Shown: positions 9,270-19,946, counted from the stretch's first letter. The stretch: 64,000 nt of DNA from Erwinia tasmaniensis Et1/99 (GCF_000026185.1 NC_010694.1:1736001-1800000), one strand, 5' to 3'. Notes: generated from the sequence alone by a model not told the origin. Made by a program: numbers and translations.

Positions 9270-10082
9270 TTATCCCCCAAACAGGCGTTTCAGGAAACCC
9301 TTCTTCTCTTCTTCAATGAAGCGGAAGGGACGTTCTTCTCCAAGAAGACGGTCGACGGTATCAGAATAGGCTTTACCTGCATCTGACTCAGCATCAAGGA
9401 TAACCGGCTCACCCTGGTTTGATGCGCGTAACACGGACTGATCTTCTGGAATAACACCGGCCAGAGGAATACGCAGTATTTCCAGCACGTCTTCCATGCT
9501 GAGCATGTCACCACGATTAACACGTCCCGGGTTGTAACGGGTCAGTAACAGATGCTCTTTAATCGCATCCTGACCGTTTTCTGCCCGGCGAGACTTAGAA
9601 GAGAGAATGCCAAGAATGCGGTCAGAGTCACGTACGGAAGAGACTTCCGGGTTGGTAGTAATAATGGCTTCATCGGCGAAGTACAACGCCATCAACGCAC
9701 CGGTTTCAATGCCCGCCGGCGAGTCGCAAACGATGAAGTCAAACTCCATCTTGTTCAGGTCCTCTAATACTTTCTCTACGCCATCACGCGTTAAAGCGTC
9801 TTTGTCACGCGTTTGTGAGGCAGGAAGAATAAAAAGATTCTCGGTGCGCTTGTCTTTGATCAGCGCCTGATTCAGGGTGGCATCACCCTGGATGACGTTA
9901 ACAAAGTCATAAACGACACGGCGCTCACAGCCCATGATCAGATCAAGATTACGCAGACCGATATCGAAATCGATAACAACGGTCTTTTTACCTTTCTGAG
10001 CAAGACCGGTAGCGATGGCCGCGCTGGACGTAGTTTTACCCACGCCTCCCTTACCCGATGTAACAACAATTATGCGTGCCAT
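9270..10082 (-). CDS. minD: Septum site-determining ATPase MinD
   Basis: Membrane-associated ParA/MinD ATPase that recruits MinC to the inner membrane. It has the deviant Walker A motif GKGGVGKTT at residues 10-18, the FDIGLRN switch region and the C-terminal amphipathic membrane helix EEKKGFLKRLFGG. 270 residues, as in E. coli. Middle gene of the leftward min operon. Confidence 0.98.
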   Translation of the reverse strand: MARIIVVTSGKGGVGKTTSSAAIATGLAQKGKKTVVIDFDIGLRNLDLIMGCERRVVYDFVNVIQGDATLNQALIKDKRTENLFILPASQTRDKDALTRDGVEKVLEDLNKMEFDFIVCDSPAGIETGALMALYFADEAIITTNPEVSSVRDSDRILGILSSKSRRAENGQDAIKEHLLLTRYNPGRVNRGDMLSMEDVLEILRIPLAGVIPEDQSVLRASNQGEPVILDAESDAGKAYSDTVDRLLGEERPFRFIEEEKKGFLKRLFGG

Positions 10083-10123
10083 ATAGTGATTTCCTTAAAA
10101 AAGAAAAAGCTGGTGAGCATGGC

Positions 10124-10816
10124 TCAGTTCAATGCCTGGATTGTCAATGCGCCATCTTGAAGACAAAGACGCGACGCTTTTCCAAAAAATTCTGCCGGGA
10201 TCTGATCCATAATCCAGTAATTACCGGCAATGGACACCAGCTCCGCGGATAGGCTGGTACAAAAAATCTGGCAGTTCTTATCGCCATTTGCTCCAGCAAG
10301 TGCACGGCCGCGCATCATCCCATAGATATGGATGTTACCGTCGGCGATCAGTTCAGCGCCGGCACTGACACTGCTGGTAATGATCAGATCGCAATCTTTG
10401 GCGTAAATTTGCTGGCCAGAACGCACCGGCGTAGAAATAAGCCGTGTTTTAGCTGTCGTTTGTACAGGCAAAGCAGCAATAGGGGGTGTGTCGGCACTGT
10501 TTTTCTGCTCTTTGCCTTCATTCAGCACGGGCAAGCCGGAACGCGCGATGGTCTGTTTTAACCGCTCATCTTTACAACCGCTAACGCCGACGATATGAAG
10601 ACCGGTCGCCAGTATAGCCTGCTGCATTTGCCGCCAGTTTATCTCGCGGCTGAGGGCGGCAACATTGATAACAACGGGCGCATTTTTCAGAAAAGCAGGT
10701 GCCTGACTGACCTTTTCCTCAAGCGCATTTCGCACGATGGCAGGATCCGTGTGATGTAAATGAATAACCGACAGCGTAAAACTGCTGCCCTTCAACTCGA
10801 TTGGCGATTGTGACAT
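10124..10816 (-). CDS. minC: Septum site-determining protein MinC
   Basis: FtsZ-assembly inhibitor carried to the membrane by MinD. 230 residues: an N-terminal FtsZ-binding domain ([13 protein letters not shown] onward), a variable Ala/Thr/Pro linker near residues 105-125, and the C-terminal beta-helix domain with [14 protein letters not shown] and [10 protein letters not shown], which dimerises and contacts MinD. First gene of the operon, divergent from ycgL, as in E. coli. Confidence 0.97.
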   Translation of the reverse strand: MSQSPIELKGSSFTLSVIHLHHTDPAIVRNALEEKVSQAPAFLKNAPVVINVAALSREINWRQMQQAILATGLHIVGVSGCKDERLKQTIARSGLPVLNEGKEQKNSADTPPIAALPVQTTAKTRLISTPVRSGQQIYAKDCDLIITSSVSAGAELIADGNIHIYGMMRGRALAGANGDKNCQIFCTSLSAELVSIAGNYWIMDQIPAEFFGKASRLCLQDGALTIQALN

Positions 10817-10966
10817 CTGTCCCGCTCTGTCCTGTTATTTCTCATCACGGATAAATATGCCATTACGGCGTCCCATCCGGACAGGTAATATTAAGAAGTT
10901 CTGCAAGCATGTTATAGTTACTGTTATATTCAGGCAAGCTACCAACTGGTTAATTCGAGTAAAAAC

Positions 10967-11242
10967 ATGTTTTGTGTGATCTACAGAAGTCCTCAGCGCG
11001 ACCAAACCTATCTTTATGTTGAAAAAAAAGACGATTTCTCGCGCGTACCTGAAGCTCTCCTTAAAGGATTTGGCAAACCTAAGCTGGCGATGATACTGCC
11101 GCTGGACGGCAGCAAAAAGCTGGTAGGGGCCGACATTAAAAAAGTGAAAACCGCGTTGCGGGAAGAGGGGTTTTATTTGCAGCTGCCGCCACCGTTGGAA
11201 AGTTTGCTTAAGATACATCTTAGTGATGCCAATAAGGTTTAA
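10967..11242 (+). CDS. ycgL: YcgL domain protein
   Basis: A 91-residue YcgL-family protein, recognised by [24 protein letters not shown] and LPPPLESLL. The family is conserved in gammaproteobacteria next to minC and has no firmly established activity known to me. Soluble, no signal peptide. Divergent from minC with about 150 bp between the starts. Confidence 0.93.
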   Translation: MFCVIYRSPQRDQTYLYVEKKDDFSRVPEALLKGFGKPKLAMILPLDGSKKLVGADIKKVKTALREEGFYLQLPPPLESLLKIHLSDANKV

Positions 11243-11341
11243 TCGGTTATTTTCAGCCCCCCTTTCTCATCGGCAGACAGCTGCGCGCTTAATTTTAAAT
11301 CTGGCAGGGGCTAGCCCCTGAACGGCTGATCGTCACTCACC

Positions 11342-11369
11342 GAAAATAACGCTAAATGGCGTTATTTTC
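11342..11369 (+). terminator. Perfect hairpin downstream of ycgL
   Basis: GAAAATAACGC / GCGTTATTTTC, an 11-bp stem with a 6-nt loop. A second stem, GCCGGC-AGCGT-GCCGGC, follows near 11388-11404. Together they fill the 193-bp space between ycgL and ycgM. The first may end ycgL; a true T tail is lacking. Confidence 0.45.
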
Positions 11370-11435
11370 AGAATATTCGTCAAGTACGCGCCGGCAGCGT
11401 GCCGGCCAACGTCATCAATCAGACAGGGGAACAGC

Positions 11436-12095
11436 ATGTATCAGCACCATAACTGGCAAGGCGCACTGTTGGATTTTCCGGTAAGTAAGGTGGTATGCGT
11501 AGGCAGTAATTATGCCCAGCATATTAAAGAGATGGGCAGTGCCACTCCGGCGGAGCCGGTACTGTTTATCAAACCGGAAACGGCGATGTGCGATCTCCGC
11601 CAGCCTCTGTCAATTCCGGATGACTTTGGTGCCGTACATCATGAGATCGAACTGGCGGTGCTGATTGGCTCTACGCTTAAACAGGCCAGCGAACGGCATG
11701 TTGAGCAGGCTATCGCCGGTTATGGCGTTGCGCTCGATCTCACGCTCCGTGAGGTGCAGACCGGATGTAAGCAGGCCGGGCAGCCGTGGGAAAAAGCCAA
11801 AGGTTTTGATAACTCTTGTCCGTTGTCGGGCTTTATACCGGCGAACGAATTTACTCACGATCCCCAGAGCGTAGCGCTTCAGCTGAAGGTTAACGGCGAA
11901 GTTCGTCAGCACGGCAGTACCGCCGATATGATCCACAAGATCCTGCCGCTAATTGCCTATATGAGTCGCTATTTCACCCTGCGGGCCGGGGACGTTATCC
12001 TGACCGGCACTCCGGCGGGCGTTGGCCCGATGCTGTCTGGCGATAAACTGCAGCTTTCACTAGGCGAACGTAGCATTTCAACGCGGGTGCTGTAG
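11436..12095 (+). CDS. ycgM: Fumarylacetoacetate-hydrolase-family protein YcgM
   Basis: A 219-residue member of the FAH superfamily (acylpyruvase/FAHD1-like), metal-dependent enzymes acting on the C-C bond of oxo-acids such as acylpyruvates or oxaloacetate. Visible family features are VCVGSNYAQHIKEMG, the metal-binding run HHEIELAVLIG and LTGTPAGVGPM near the C-terminus. AGGGGAA precedes the ATG. The substrate is not settled by sequence. ycgN follows, as in E. coli. Confidence 0.93.
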   Translation: MYQHHNWQGALLDFPVSKVVCVGSNYAQHIKEMGSATPAEPVLFIKPETAMCDLRQPLSIPDDFGAVHHEIELAVLIGSTLKQASERHVEQAIAGYGVALDLTLREVQTGCKQAGQPWEKAKGFDNSCPLSGFIPANEFTHDPQSVALQLKVNGEVRQHGSTADMIHKILPLIAYMSRYFTLRAGDVILTGTPAGVGPMLSGDKLQLSLGERSISTRVL

Positions 12096-12158
12096 GGCTT
12101 GCATCTTATGCCCAAACCCCTTATAAGGTGCGGGTTTTTAATTTTACCGGATGCTACC

Positions 12159-12608
12159 ATGACTGATAAACCTTTCTGGCAACATAAAACGCTGGAGAAA
12201 ATGAGCGACGAGGAGTGGGAATCCTTATGTGATGGTTGTGGTCAATGTTGTCTGAATAAGTTGCAGGACGCCGATACGGATGAGATCTATTTCACCAACG
12301 TGGCCTGTAATCAGCTCAATATTAAGACCTGTCAATGCCGCAACTATGAGCAGCGATTTGAATTAGAAGAAGATTGCATTAAGCTCACCCGTGAAAATTT
12401 GCCGGGTTTCCAGTGGCTGCCGCCAAGCTGTGCTTATCGCGTTCTCGCCGAAGGGAAAACCCTGCCACCCTGGCATCCCTTGCGTAGTGGGTCGCGTGCG
12501 GCCATGCACGCCGCACGCATTTCCGTGCGCCATATCGCGGTGCCTGAAAGTGAGGTGGTTGACTGGGAAGAGCATATTATCAACCGCCCACGCTGGTACG
12601 GAAAATAA
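12159..12608 (+). CDS. ycgN: YcgN family cysteine-cluster protein (UPF0260)
   Basis: 149 residues with a dense cysteine pattern, [11 protein letters not shown] and later [11 protein letters not shown], typical of the YkgJ/UPF0153-UPF0260 families that probably bind zinc or an iron-sulfur cluster. The reading frame stays open upstream to a TTG at 12099, but ATG 12159 gives [13 protein letters not shown], which aligns with E. coli YcgN. The activity is unknown. Confidence 0.92.
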   Translation: MTDKPFWQHKTLEKMSDEEWESLCDGCGQCCLNKLQDADTDEIYFTNVACNQLNIKTCQCRNYEQRFELEEDCIKLTRENLPGFQWLPPSCAYRVLAEGKTLPPWHPLRSGSRAAMHAARISVRHIAVPESEVVDWEEHIINRPRWYGK

Positions 12609-12683
12609 CTCTACGTCAGGCTTGGCGTAATGCCTTAAAGCGGCGGTTGCTGGGGCCGGGCATCGATCGGCCCCAGCGGGCAT

Positions 12684-13214
12684 TTAGCGCGAGAACAGAT
12701 CGCGCTTTTTAGTGACAAATGCCTGAGCGATCAGTATCAGTACGGCAACCGCGAGGTAGGCCGCGAAGATGCCCGCCATCCACTGTGGCATCGAAAGCGT
12801 GAGGAACGACCAGGATTTCACCGCGCAGTCGCCACTGGCCACAAACACCGAGGGTAACCATTTATCCAGGGGTAACCAGGACGGGAAGCGAGCAGCAAAA
12901 TCACAGGTAACGAAAGGGGAAGGGTGCAGCTGCATCATCGTGTGTTCCCATGAAAGGCGCAGTCCTTCCCAGGCACCGTAAAGCCACAGCAAAATAGCGG
13001 CCCAGCGTAGCGGTGTTTTTGGCGCAATGGCACCAACGATGCCCGCGCCCATCACGCCAAACAGGGCGCAGCGCTCATAAATACACATTACGCAGGGAGG
13101 GAGCTGCATAACGTGTTGAAAAAAGAGTGCGCTCATTTCCAACGCAAAAGCGGTCAGTGCTAACAAAAGCCAGGCTCCCCGGCCTTTAGAACAGCGATTA
13201 AGATATCTCAACAT
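12684..13214 (-). CDS. dsbB: Disulfide bond formation protein DsbB
   Basis: Inner-membrane quinone reductase that reoxidises periplasmic DsbA. 176 residues, four transmembrane helices. The two essential cysteine pairs are at the E. coli positions: Cys41/Cys44 in [10 protein letters not shown] and Cys104/Cys130. In E. coli it neighbours nhaB; here the next gene is fadR and nhaB is absent. Confidence 0.97.
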   Translation of the reverse strand: MLRYLNRCSKGRGAWLLLALTAFALEMSALFFQHVMQLPPCVMCIYERCALFGVMGAGIVGAIAPKTPLRWAAILLWLYGAWEGLRLSWEHTMMQLHPSPFVTCDFAARFPSWLPLDKWLPSVFVASGDCAVKSWSFLTLSMPQWMAGIFAAYLAVAVLILIAQAFVTKKRDLFSR

Positions 13215-13517
13215 GAGTCAGTCCGTTATAAGAGGCGTTTACCCGGCAGTTTAAACCAAAAGCGGCGGCGTGCCATCCTACCTGAATCAAATTTAAGTCT
13301 CAAATAAACTTAAATAAATTGATATCCGGGTTCCTGCGCGGTTTATTTCGTCATTGGGCGCATGCGTTTCGCGCAGGGTAACCGCACCGGAAGAGATAAA
13401 ATATCTGAATTTTGTCAGCGATCTCCTTTTGGCCGAATGGCTGGTTAGGTGATGCCGGGGGCCTCTGTTATGATGAAGGCAATTTTCAAGTTATAAACGT
13501 AACGGAAAGAGAACGCT
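13215..13517. other. Intergenic region between dsbB and fadR
   Basis: 303 bp with no open frame that I can support. It should hold the divergent promoters of dsbB and fadR; a TATGAT -10-like box lies about 50 bp before fadR. No remnant of nhaB could be recognised. Confidence 0.6.
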
Positions 13518-14234
13518 ATGGTCATTAAGGCGCAGAGCCCGGCGGGGTTCGCGGAAGAGTATATTATTGAAAGTATCTGGAACAGTCGCTTCCCTCCGGG
13601 ATCGATTCTGCCCGCAGAACGTGAACTCTCCGAACTGATAGGCGTTACCCGGACAACCTTACGTGAAGTTTTGCAGCGACTCGCGCGTGACGGCTGGCTG
13701 ACGATACAACACGGCAAGCCAACGAAGGTGAACAACTTCTGGGAAACGTCCGGGCTGAGTATCCTTGAAACGCTGGCACGCCTTGACCACGACAGCGTAC
13801 CGCAGCTGATCGATAATCTGCTGTCCGTACGCACCAACATCTCTTCAATCTTTATCCGCCGCGCTATCCGAACCTATCCTGATAAAGCGCGCGAGGTGCT
13901 GGAAACGGCAAACGAGGTTGAGGATCAAGCTGAAGCCTATACGCGCCTTGACTACAGTATTTTCCGCGGGCTGGCATTTGCTTCAGGTAACCCTATTTAT
14001 GGTCTGATCCTTAACGGGTTGAAAGGGCTCTATACCCGGGTGGGTCGTCACTACTTCTCGAATCCCGAGGCGCGCCGCCTTGCTCAAGGTTTTTATCAGC
14101 AGCTTCTGAATATTCTGCATACCAAACAGTACGAACTGATCGTTGACAGCGTTCGTGACTACGGCCGCCGAAGCGGTGAGATCTGGCACGGCATGCAGGT
14201 CAGTATGCCAACCGAGCTGCTCCCAGCCCGCTAA
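13518..14234 (+). CDS. fadR: Fatty-acid metabolism transcriptional regulator FadR
   Basis: GntR-family dimer that represses beta-oxidation genes and activates fabA/fabB; acyl-CoA binding releases it from DNA. The 238-residue protein has an N-terminal winged helix ([29 protein letters not shown], about residues 34-62) and the all-helical acyl-CoA-binding domain. An operator for it is visible before fadD at 5935. GGAAAGAGAACGCT precedes the ATG. Confidence 0.97.
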   Translation: MVIKAQSPAGFAEEYIIESIWNSRFPPGSILPAERELSELIGVTRTTLREVLQRLARDGWLTIQHGKPTKVNNFWETSGLSILETLARLDHDSVPQLIDNLLSVRTNISSIFIRRAIRTYPDKAREVLETANEVEDQAEAYTRLDYSIFRGLAFASGNPIYGLILNGLKGLYTRVGRHYFSNPEARRLAQGFYQQLLNILHTKQYELIVDSVRDYGRRSGEIWHGMQVSMPTELLPAR

Positions 14235-14245
14235 TGGCTTAACGG

Positions 14246-14278
14246 CTGTGAGATGAGTCCGCGCTACTCATCTCACAG
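14246..14278. terminator. Long perfect hairpin between fadR and ycgB
   Basis: A 13-bp perfect stem, CTGTGAGATGAGT / ACTCATCTCACAG, with a 7-nt loop lies between two convergent genes. It has no T tract on either strand, so it may block read-through or protect 3' ends rather than act as a classic terminator. Confidence 0.55.
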
Positions 14279-14296
14279 AGTTAGTGGATTTACGCT

Positions 14297-15841
14297 TTAA
14301 ATGCCCAGCGTCGCACCCGGCCGGGGTGGACAACGGTCGAGACTCTCAACGCTGCCATCCTCATTCTGCTGTTCAAGTTTAATATCAAAGCCCCACAGTC
14401 GATGCACGTGTTTCAGCACTTCACGTCGACTGTTATCCAGCGGCGTGCGCTTGTGAGGGACATAGCGCAGCGTTAAAGAGCGGTCACCGCGTAAATCCAC
14501 GTCATATACCTGAATGTTAGGTTCCAGATTACTCAAATTATACTGAGCGGACAGCTGTTGGCGAACGGCGCGATAACCGGCCTCATCATGAATGGCGGAA
14601 ATTTCCAGATAATTATTGCGGTCATCATCCATGACGGTAAACAGCCGCAGGTCACGCATGACTTTCGGCGACAGAAACTGGCTGATGAAACTTTCATCTT
14701 TAAATTCGCGCATGGCGAAGTGCAGGGTATCCAGCCAGTTCGAGCCCGCAATATCAGGGAACCAGTGGCGATCTTCTTCAGTAGGCTGCTGACAAATTCG
14801 CTTAATGTCCTGGAACATGGCGAACCCAAGTGCATAAGGATTAATCCCGTTATACCACTGGCTGTTATAGGGGGGCTGAAATATCACGTTGGTATGGCTG
14901 TGTAAAAACTCCAGCATAAAGCGCTCCGTCACTTTCCCTTCATCATAAAGATGGTTGAGGATTGTGTAATGCCAGAATGTCGCCCAGCCCTCATTCATAA
15001 CCTGGGTTTGCTTCTGCGGATAGAAATACTGGCTTACTTTTCGCACAATGCGCAGGCATTCTCGCTGCCAGGGTTCCAGCAGGGGAGCATTTTTTTCCAT
15101 GAAATAAAGCAGGTTTTCCTGCGGCTCGGCCGGGTAACGTGCGCTGGCATGCGGCGTTTCTTCATGCTCACGGCGCGGGAGGGTGCGCCACAGCATATTG
15201 ACCTGGCTTTGCAGATACTCCTCACGGCTTTGCTGGCGCGCCTTCTCTTCCAGCAGTGAAATTTTTTGCGGACGTTTATAGCGGTCAACGCCGTAGTTCA
15301 TCAGCGCGTGGCAGGAATCAAGCAGACGTTCCACCTGCTCGATGCCATACCGCTCCTCACACTGAGAAATATAGTTACGTGCGAAGATAAGGTAATCAAC
15401 AATTGAACCGGCATCGGTCCAGCTGCGAAACAGATAATTATTTTTGAAGAAAGAGTTGTGGCCGTAACAGGCGTGCGCCATCACCAGCGCCTGCATCGTC
15501 ATGGTATTTTCTTCCATCAGATAAGCGATACAGGGATTGGAGTTAATGACAATTTCATATGCCAGGCCCTGCTGCCCATGCTTATAGCGCTGCTCTGTTT
15601 CAATAAATTTTTTGCCGAAGGACCAGTGGGCATAGTTTATTGGCATACCCACGCTGGAATAGGCATCCATCATTTGTTCAGAGGTGATCAGCTCAATCTG
15701 ATGGGGGTAGGTTTCCAGCCGATAGAGTTTTGCTACACGGTCGATCTCTTTAAGGTAAACGTCAAGCAGGTCAAAGGTCCAGTCTGGTCCATCATTGAGT
15801 CGTTGATTGTCCTTAACAGGAAGGTCAAAAATCGTAGTCAT
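14297..15841 (-). CDS. ycgB: SpoVR family protein YcgB
   Basis: A 514-residue SpoVR-like protein, recognised by GPDWTFDLLDVYLKEIDRVAKLY at the N-terminus and NEGWATFWHYTILNHLYDEG in the middle (His/Glu-rich and suggestive of metal binding). In E. coli and Salmonella ycgB belongs to the stress regulon with yeaGH, whose homologues lie at 28.9-32.2 kb here. It is soluble and its biochemical role is unknown. Convergent with fadR and divergent from dadA, as in E. coli. Confidence 0.94.
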   Translation of the reverse strand: MTTIFDLPVKDNQRLNDGPDWTFDLLDVYLKEIDRVAKLYRLETYPHQIELITSEQMMDAYSSVGMPINYAHWSFGKKFIETEQRYKHGQQGLAYEIVINSNPCIAYLMEENTMTMQALVMAHACYGHNSFFKNNYLFRSWTDAGSIVDYLIFARNYISQCEERYGIEQVERLLDSCHALMNYGVDRYKRPQKISLLEEKARQQSREEYLQSQVNMLWRTLPRREHEETPHASARYPAEPQENLLYFMEKNAPLLEPWQRECLRIVRKVSQYFYPQKQTQVMNEGWATFWHYTILNHLYDEGKVTERFMLEFLHSHTNVIFQPPYNSQWYNGINPYALGFAMFQDIKRICQQPTEEDRHWFPDIAGSNWLDTLHFAMREFKDESFISQFLSPKVMRDLRLFTVMDDDRNNYLEISAIHDEAGYRAVRQQLSAQYNLSNLEPNIQVYDVDLRGDRSLTLRYVPHKRTPLDNSRREVLKHVHRLWGFDIKLEQQNEDGSVESLDRCPPRPGATLGI

Positions 15842-16352
15842 AGCGCACTCCTTTTTACAAATCCGGACCGGCGGGCAAGAAAAGGTCCGTTTGCAGAACG
15901 ACCAGCCAGCCCGTTATCGCAGCGCTAACTTAGCCTTGAAGTAAACCCATTGTCTCAATATTAGTTCACTGTCTCTTATCCCTCTCGTGAAAACAACGGA
16001 AATTTCCGATAAAAAATGCAGCTGTGAGAAAAAAAAGATCACCGCATAAGGTTAGAGGCAGTTTTAGCCTTATGTTTCAGGATAATATCCTGTTTTATCG
16101 CTCTTTTATGATTTAAGAGAGAATATGCTGACGCCTGGGAATATAGACTTTTTGTAAAACATTCTATGCTGCAAAACACCTTAATTGAGTATTTACGACT
16201 TAATTGACGGGCCAATGTTGTTTTCACGTCGCTTTAATGTGAAGAATACTTGAAAAATATCAGCTGCTTTGAGCCTTTCACTTTGGTGTATTTATCCATC
16301 TCTTGGTGAGAATCTCAGCAGATTATTCTATCTTGAACCTGATGAGGTCGGT
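15842..16352. other. Long divergent control region between ycgB and dadA
   Basis: 511 bp, AT-rich from about 15950 on, with no credible gene. The dad operon of E. coli is controlled by Lrp and CRP over a similarly long region; I could not assign individual sites with confidence. Confidence 0.5.
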
Positions 16353-17654
16353 ATGCGTGTTGTCATTCTGGGTAGTGGAGTGGTTGGCGTTGCAAGCGCC
16401 TGGTATCTGGCTCAGGCTGGCCATGAAGTCACGGTGATTGACCGTCAGCCCGCTCCGGCGCTGGAAACCAGCGCCGGAAATGCCGGACAAATATCTCCTG
16501 GCTATGCCGCCCCCTGGGCTGCGCCCGGCGTGCCGCTCAAGGCTGTGAAATGGATGTTCCAGCGCCATGCACCGTTAGCAATCCGTCTTGACGGAAGCCG
16601 TTACCAGCTGGAATGGATGTGGCAGATGCTACGAAACTGCGATATGCGCCACTATCAGCAAAATAAAAGTCGTATGGTGCGTATTGCAGAATACAGTCGC
16701 GATTGCCTTAAAGCGTTACGCGAGCAGACCGGTATTGCTTATGAAGGTCGCCAGGGGGGAACGCTGCAGCTGTTCCGCACTGCGCAGCAGTTCGAAAGCG
16801 CCGCGAAAGACATCGCGGTATTGCGCGAAGCGGGAGTTCCATACCAGCTGCTCGAGGCGGCGCAGCTGATCGAGGCGGAGCCTGCGCTGGCCGCTTCGCA
16901 GCACAAACTGAGCGGAGGGTTACGCTTACCTAACGATGAAACCGGAGACTGCCAGCTTTTCACTCAACGACTGGCAGAAATGGCGATGGCTGCCGGGGTA
17001 CACTTTCGTTTCAACACGCCGGTTGATGCGCTGTTACAGGACGCCAACCAAATATGCGGCGTACAATGCGGCAGCGAACGGGTGACCGCCGATGCCTATG
17101 TTGTGGCGTTAGGTTCATTCTCTACCGAATTGCTCAATCATATTGTTAAAATCCCGGTCTACCCTCTGAAGGGCTACTCGCTGACCATCCCGATTACCGA
17201 TGAAAAGGCCGCGCCGCTGTCGACCGTGCTTGATGAGACCTATAAAGTGGCCATCACTCGTTTTGACAACCGCATTCGCGTTGGGGGCATGGCAGAAATT
17301 GTCGGTTTCAACACGCAGCTGTTGCCCGCACGCCGCAAAACGCTGGAGATGGTCGTTCGCGATCTCTATCCGCACGGAGGAGATATCGGCCGGGCAACGT
17401 TCTGGAGCGGCCTGCGCCCGATGACCCCGGATGGCACGCCCGTGGTTGGCCGTACCCCGTTGAAAAATCTGTACCTTAATACCGGTCATGGTACTCTTGG
17501 CTGGACTATGGCCTGTGGTTCTGGTCAGCTGCTGGCAGACATTATCTCCGGGCGTACTCCGGCTATTTCTGCTGACGACCTGTCGGTTATACGCTATCTG
17601 CCGGGATTTTATCCGGCCCCCGTACGTGCGCTTCACGGTGTCAACGTTGGTTAA
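16353..17654 (+). CDS. dadA: D-amino acid dehydrogenase small subunit DadA
   Basis: FAD enzyme of the inner-membrane respiratory chain that oxidises D-alanine to pyruvate and ammonia. The 433-residue protein starts [20 protein letters not shown], the FAD Rossmann loop, with a DAO-type fold throughout. The frame is open upstream to 16269, but GAGG before ATG 16353 and the family N-terminus decide the start. dadX follows after 29 bp, giving an L-alanine catabolic operon. Confidence 0.97.
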   Translation: MRVVILGSGVVGVASAWYLAQAGHEVTVIDRQPAPALETSAGNAGQISPGYAAPWAAPGVPLKAVKWMFQRHAPLAIRLDGSRYQLEWMWQMLRNCDMRHYQQNKSRMVRIAEYSRDCLKALREQTGIAYEGRQGGTLQLFRTAQQFESAAKDIAVLREAGVPYQLLEAAQLIEAEPALAASQHKLSGGLRLPNDETGDCQLFTQRLAEMAMAAGVHFRFNTPVDALLQDANQICGVQCGSERVTADAYVVALGSFSTELLNHIVKIPVYPLKGYSLTIPITDEKAAPLSTVLDETYKVAITRFDNRIRVGGMAEIVGFNTQLLPARRKTLEMVVRDLYPHGGDIGRATFWSGLRPMTPDGTPVVGRTPLKNLYLNTGHGTLGWTMACGSGQLLADIISGRTPAISADDLSVIRYLPGFYPAPVRALHGVNVG

Positions 17655-17683
17655 CTCATCGCAAAACTCTACAAGGAGAGGGT

Positions 17684-18754
17684 ATGTCTCGTCCGATTGT
17701 CGCAACGATAAACCGCGCCGCGTTGCGGCAAAACCTGGCAATAGCGCGGCAGGCCGCCGGCGGTTCACGCCTGTGGTCGGTGGTCAAAGCTAACGCTTAT
17801 GGTCATGGTATTGACCGCGTGTGGCAAAGCCTGGCTGAAACCGATGGTTTTGCCTTGCTCAACCTTGAAGAAGCGATACTGCTGCGTGAGCGCGGCTGGA
17901 AAAAACCCATTCTTTTACTGGAAGGTTTTTTCCACCCGGCCGATCTGGAGATCCTCGACCGTTATCGTCTGACAACCAGCGTGCACAGCAACTGGCAGAT
18001 CAAGGCGTTGGCAGAGGCAAAGCTTTCGGCACCGTTAGATATTTATCTCAAGATGAACAGCGGCATGAACCGGCTTGGTTTCCAGCCCGAACAGGTTAAT
18101 AACGCCTGGCAGAAGCTGCGCTCGCTGAAAAATGTTGGCGAGCTGACGCTGATGGCACACTTTGCTGACGCTGAAAGCACGGAAGGCGTTGCCGAACCGC
18201 TGAAGCGGATTGAACAGGCAGCAGAAGGGCTTGAATGCCCTCGTTCGCTGGCTAACTCGGCCGCCACGCTATGGCATCCACAGACGCATCATGACTGGGT
18301 TCGTCCCGGTATTATTTTGTATGGCGCTTCCCCCAGCGGCAGGTGGCAGGATATTGCCGGGAGTGGGCTGCAGCCGGTCATGACCCTCACCAGCGAAATC
18401 ATCGGCGTACAGCAGCTCGCTGCCGGTTCCTGCGTGGGCTACGGCAGCCGCTATCGCGCGAGCGGCAGTCAGCGTATTGGCGTGGTGGCGTGCGGCTATG
18501 CCGACGGCTATCCGCGTCATGCTCCCACCGGCACCCCAATCAGGGTTGATGGGGAAATGACCCAGGTTGTGGGGGCTGTTTCAATGGATATGATAACGGT
18601 TGATTTGACGCCGTGCCCGCAGGCGGGCATTGGCAGTCAGGTTGAGCTTTGGGGGAACAGCGTCAAAATTGATGACGTGGCGTCAGCATCCGGCACCGTG
18701 GGCTATGAGCTGATGTGTGCGCTCGCCCAGAGGGTGCCGGTGCAGACAGAGTAG
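17684..18754 (+). CDS. dadX: Catabolic alanine racemase DadX
   Basis: PLP-dependent conversion of L- to D-alanine, feeding DadA. 356 residues with the PLP lysine at 35 in [11 protein letters not shown] and the second catalytic base, a tyrosine in [11 protein letters not shown], near residue 255. AAGGAGAG precedes the ATG. The stop lies next to the end of the convergent MFS gene (1 bp between them), leaving no room for a separate terminator. Confidence 0.96.
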   Translation: MSRPIVATINRAALRQNLAIARQAAGGSRLWSVVKANAYGHGIDRVWQSLAETDGFALLNLEEAILLRERGWKKPILLLEGFFHPADLEILDRYRLTTSVHSNWQIKALAEAKLSAPLDIYLKMNSGMNRLGFQPEQVNNAWQKLRSLKNVGELTLMAHFADAESTEGVAEPLKRIEQAAEGLECPRSLANSAATLWHPQTHHDWVRPGIILYGASPSGRWQDIAGSGLQPVMTLTSEIIGVQQLAAGSCVGYGSRYRASGSQRIGVVACGYADGYPRHAPTGTPIRVDGEMTQVVGAVSMDMITVDLTPCPQAGIGSQVELWGNSVKIDDVASASGTVGYELMCALAQRVPVQTE

Positions 18755-18755
18755 G

Positions 18756-19946
18756 CTAGAGCGAGGTCAGCGTACCGCGTACCGATTGACTCACGCGCCA
18801 GGCGACCAGCGCCAGCAGCGCCCCGACGACCATCACCAGTCCGAGGGCTGATTTTTCCGCCACGGGAAGTGTCATCGCTATCAAACCTGCCGATGCGCCT
18901 CCCGCCATTTGAATACAGCCAGCCAGCGCGGAAGCAACACCTGCCTGCTGCTGGTACGGCTCCAGGGCATAGCTGGTGGCCGGACCGACGATAAATGCCA
19001 GACCGGCCACGGCGATAGCGACCGGCAGCATATAAAGCAGCCAATGTGTCTGCCAGCTTCCGGGTAGCAGTAGCACCCCGGCCATCAGCACGACGGCACC
19101 CGTTGTCATGGCCACTGCGCCCGTCGCCAGGCAGAATGGGCGGCCCACACGACGAATAATTTTATTGACCAGCACGCTGACCAGCATGATCCAGAAGCCG
19201 TTGGCCCCAAAAACCATCGAAAATTGCAGGGCGCTGAGCTGACCTTCGGTCATCAGCACATGCGGGGCCAGGGAGACATAGGTCAGTACCATACCGAGCG
19301 CCCCGGCATTGGCAAAGGCAAAGGCGAGGAATCGCGGCTGCCGTAGGATATTCCAGTACTGCGCTAAGGGCAGACCCTTAACCTTTTGCGTATCAAGAGG
19401 GCGCGTTTCCGGCAGGAAGAGCGCTATCAGAGCGGCGATAAACACGGCGTAGGCCGCCAGAAACCAGAAATTTGCCCGCCAGCCAAACGCATCAGCCAGA
19501 ACCCCGCCCAGCATGGGTGCCAGCGCAGGAACGATATTCAACGCCCCATTCAGGAAGCCATAGGCACGCGCCGCGTCATCACCGTCCAGCCTATCGCGGA
19601 CGCCGCTGAAGGCAACCACGGCGGTGCAGCACACGGCACAACCCTGAATGATGCGCGCACAAAGAAATTGCGGCCAGCCGCTGGCGGTCGCAGCCAGCGC
19701 GCTTCCGGCAACGTAAAGCAGCAGGCCGATCAGCGCGATGGGTTTGCGACCGAAATTATCGACCAGCGGGCCAGAAATAATTTGTCCCAGGCCCATCACC
19801 AGCAGGAAAAGTGGAATGGTGGTCTGGATGGTGGTGACCGGCGTGTTCAGCCCGAGGGCGATATCAGGCAACGTGGGCAGATAGAGATCGATTCCCAGCG
19901 GAGCAAGCAGGATCAGGCTGAGCAGTAGCAGAGTAAAGTTTCGCAT
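18756..19946 (-). CDS. MFS transporter, Bcr/CflA-CmlA type drug efflux family
   Basis: 396 residues with about 12 hydrophobic segments. PLVDNFGRKPIAL (near residue 60) is the MFS motif A between helices 2 and 3. The GIDLYLPTLP opening and LNGALNIVPALAPMLGG in helix 5 point to the DHA1 Bcr/CflA/CmlA drug-H+ antiporters. The substrate cannot be read from the sequence. It is not part of the conserved dad neighbourhood in E. coli, so it is an accessory gene here, convergent with dadX. Confidence 0.85.
   Translation of the reverse strand: MRNFTLLLLSLILLAPLGIDLYLPTLPDIALGLNTPVTTIQTTIPLFLLVMGLGQIISGPLVDNFGRKPIALIGLLLYVAGSALAATASGWPQFLCARIIQGCAVCCTAVVAFSGVRDRLDGDDAARAYGFLNGALNIVPALAPMLGGVLADAFGWRANFWFLAAYAVFIAALIALFLPETRPLDTQKVKGLPLAQYWNILRQPRFLAFAFANAGALGMVLTYVSLAPHVLMTEGQLSALQFSMVFGANGFWIMLVSVLVNKIIRRVGRPFCLATGAVAMTTGAVVLMAGVLLLPGSWQTHWLLYMLPVAIAVAGLAFIVGPATSYALEPYQQQAGVASALAGCIQMAGGASAGLIAMTLPVAEKSALGLVMVVGALLALVAWRVSQSVRGTLTSL

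Noticed and set aside
12099..12161. Upstream TTG extension of ycgN
   Set aside because: The extra 20 residues are not in the family and there is no ribosome site; ATG 12159 fits.
16269..16352. N-terminal extension of dadA
   Set aside because: Adds 28 residues before the FAD loop; ATG 16353 has a GAGG site and matches the family N-terminus.
17115..17768. 217-codon minus-strand frame across dadA-dadX
   Set aside because: Spans the antisense of two genes and their spacer; no recognisable protein.
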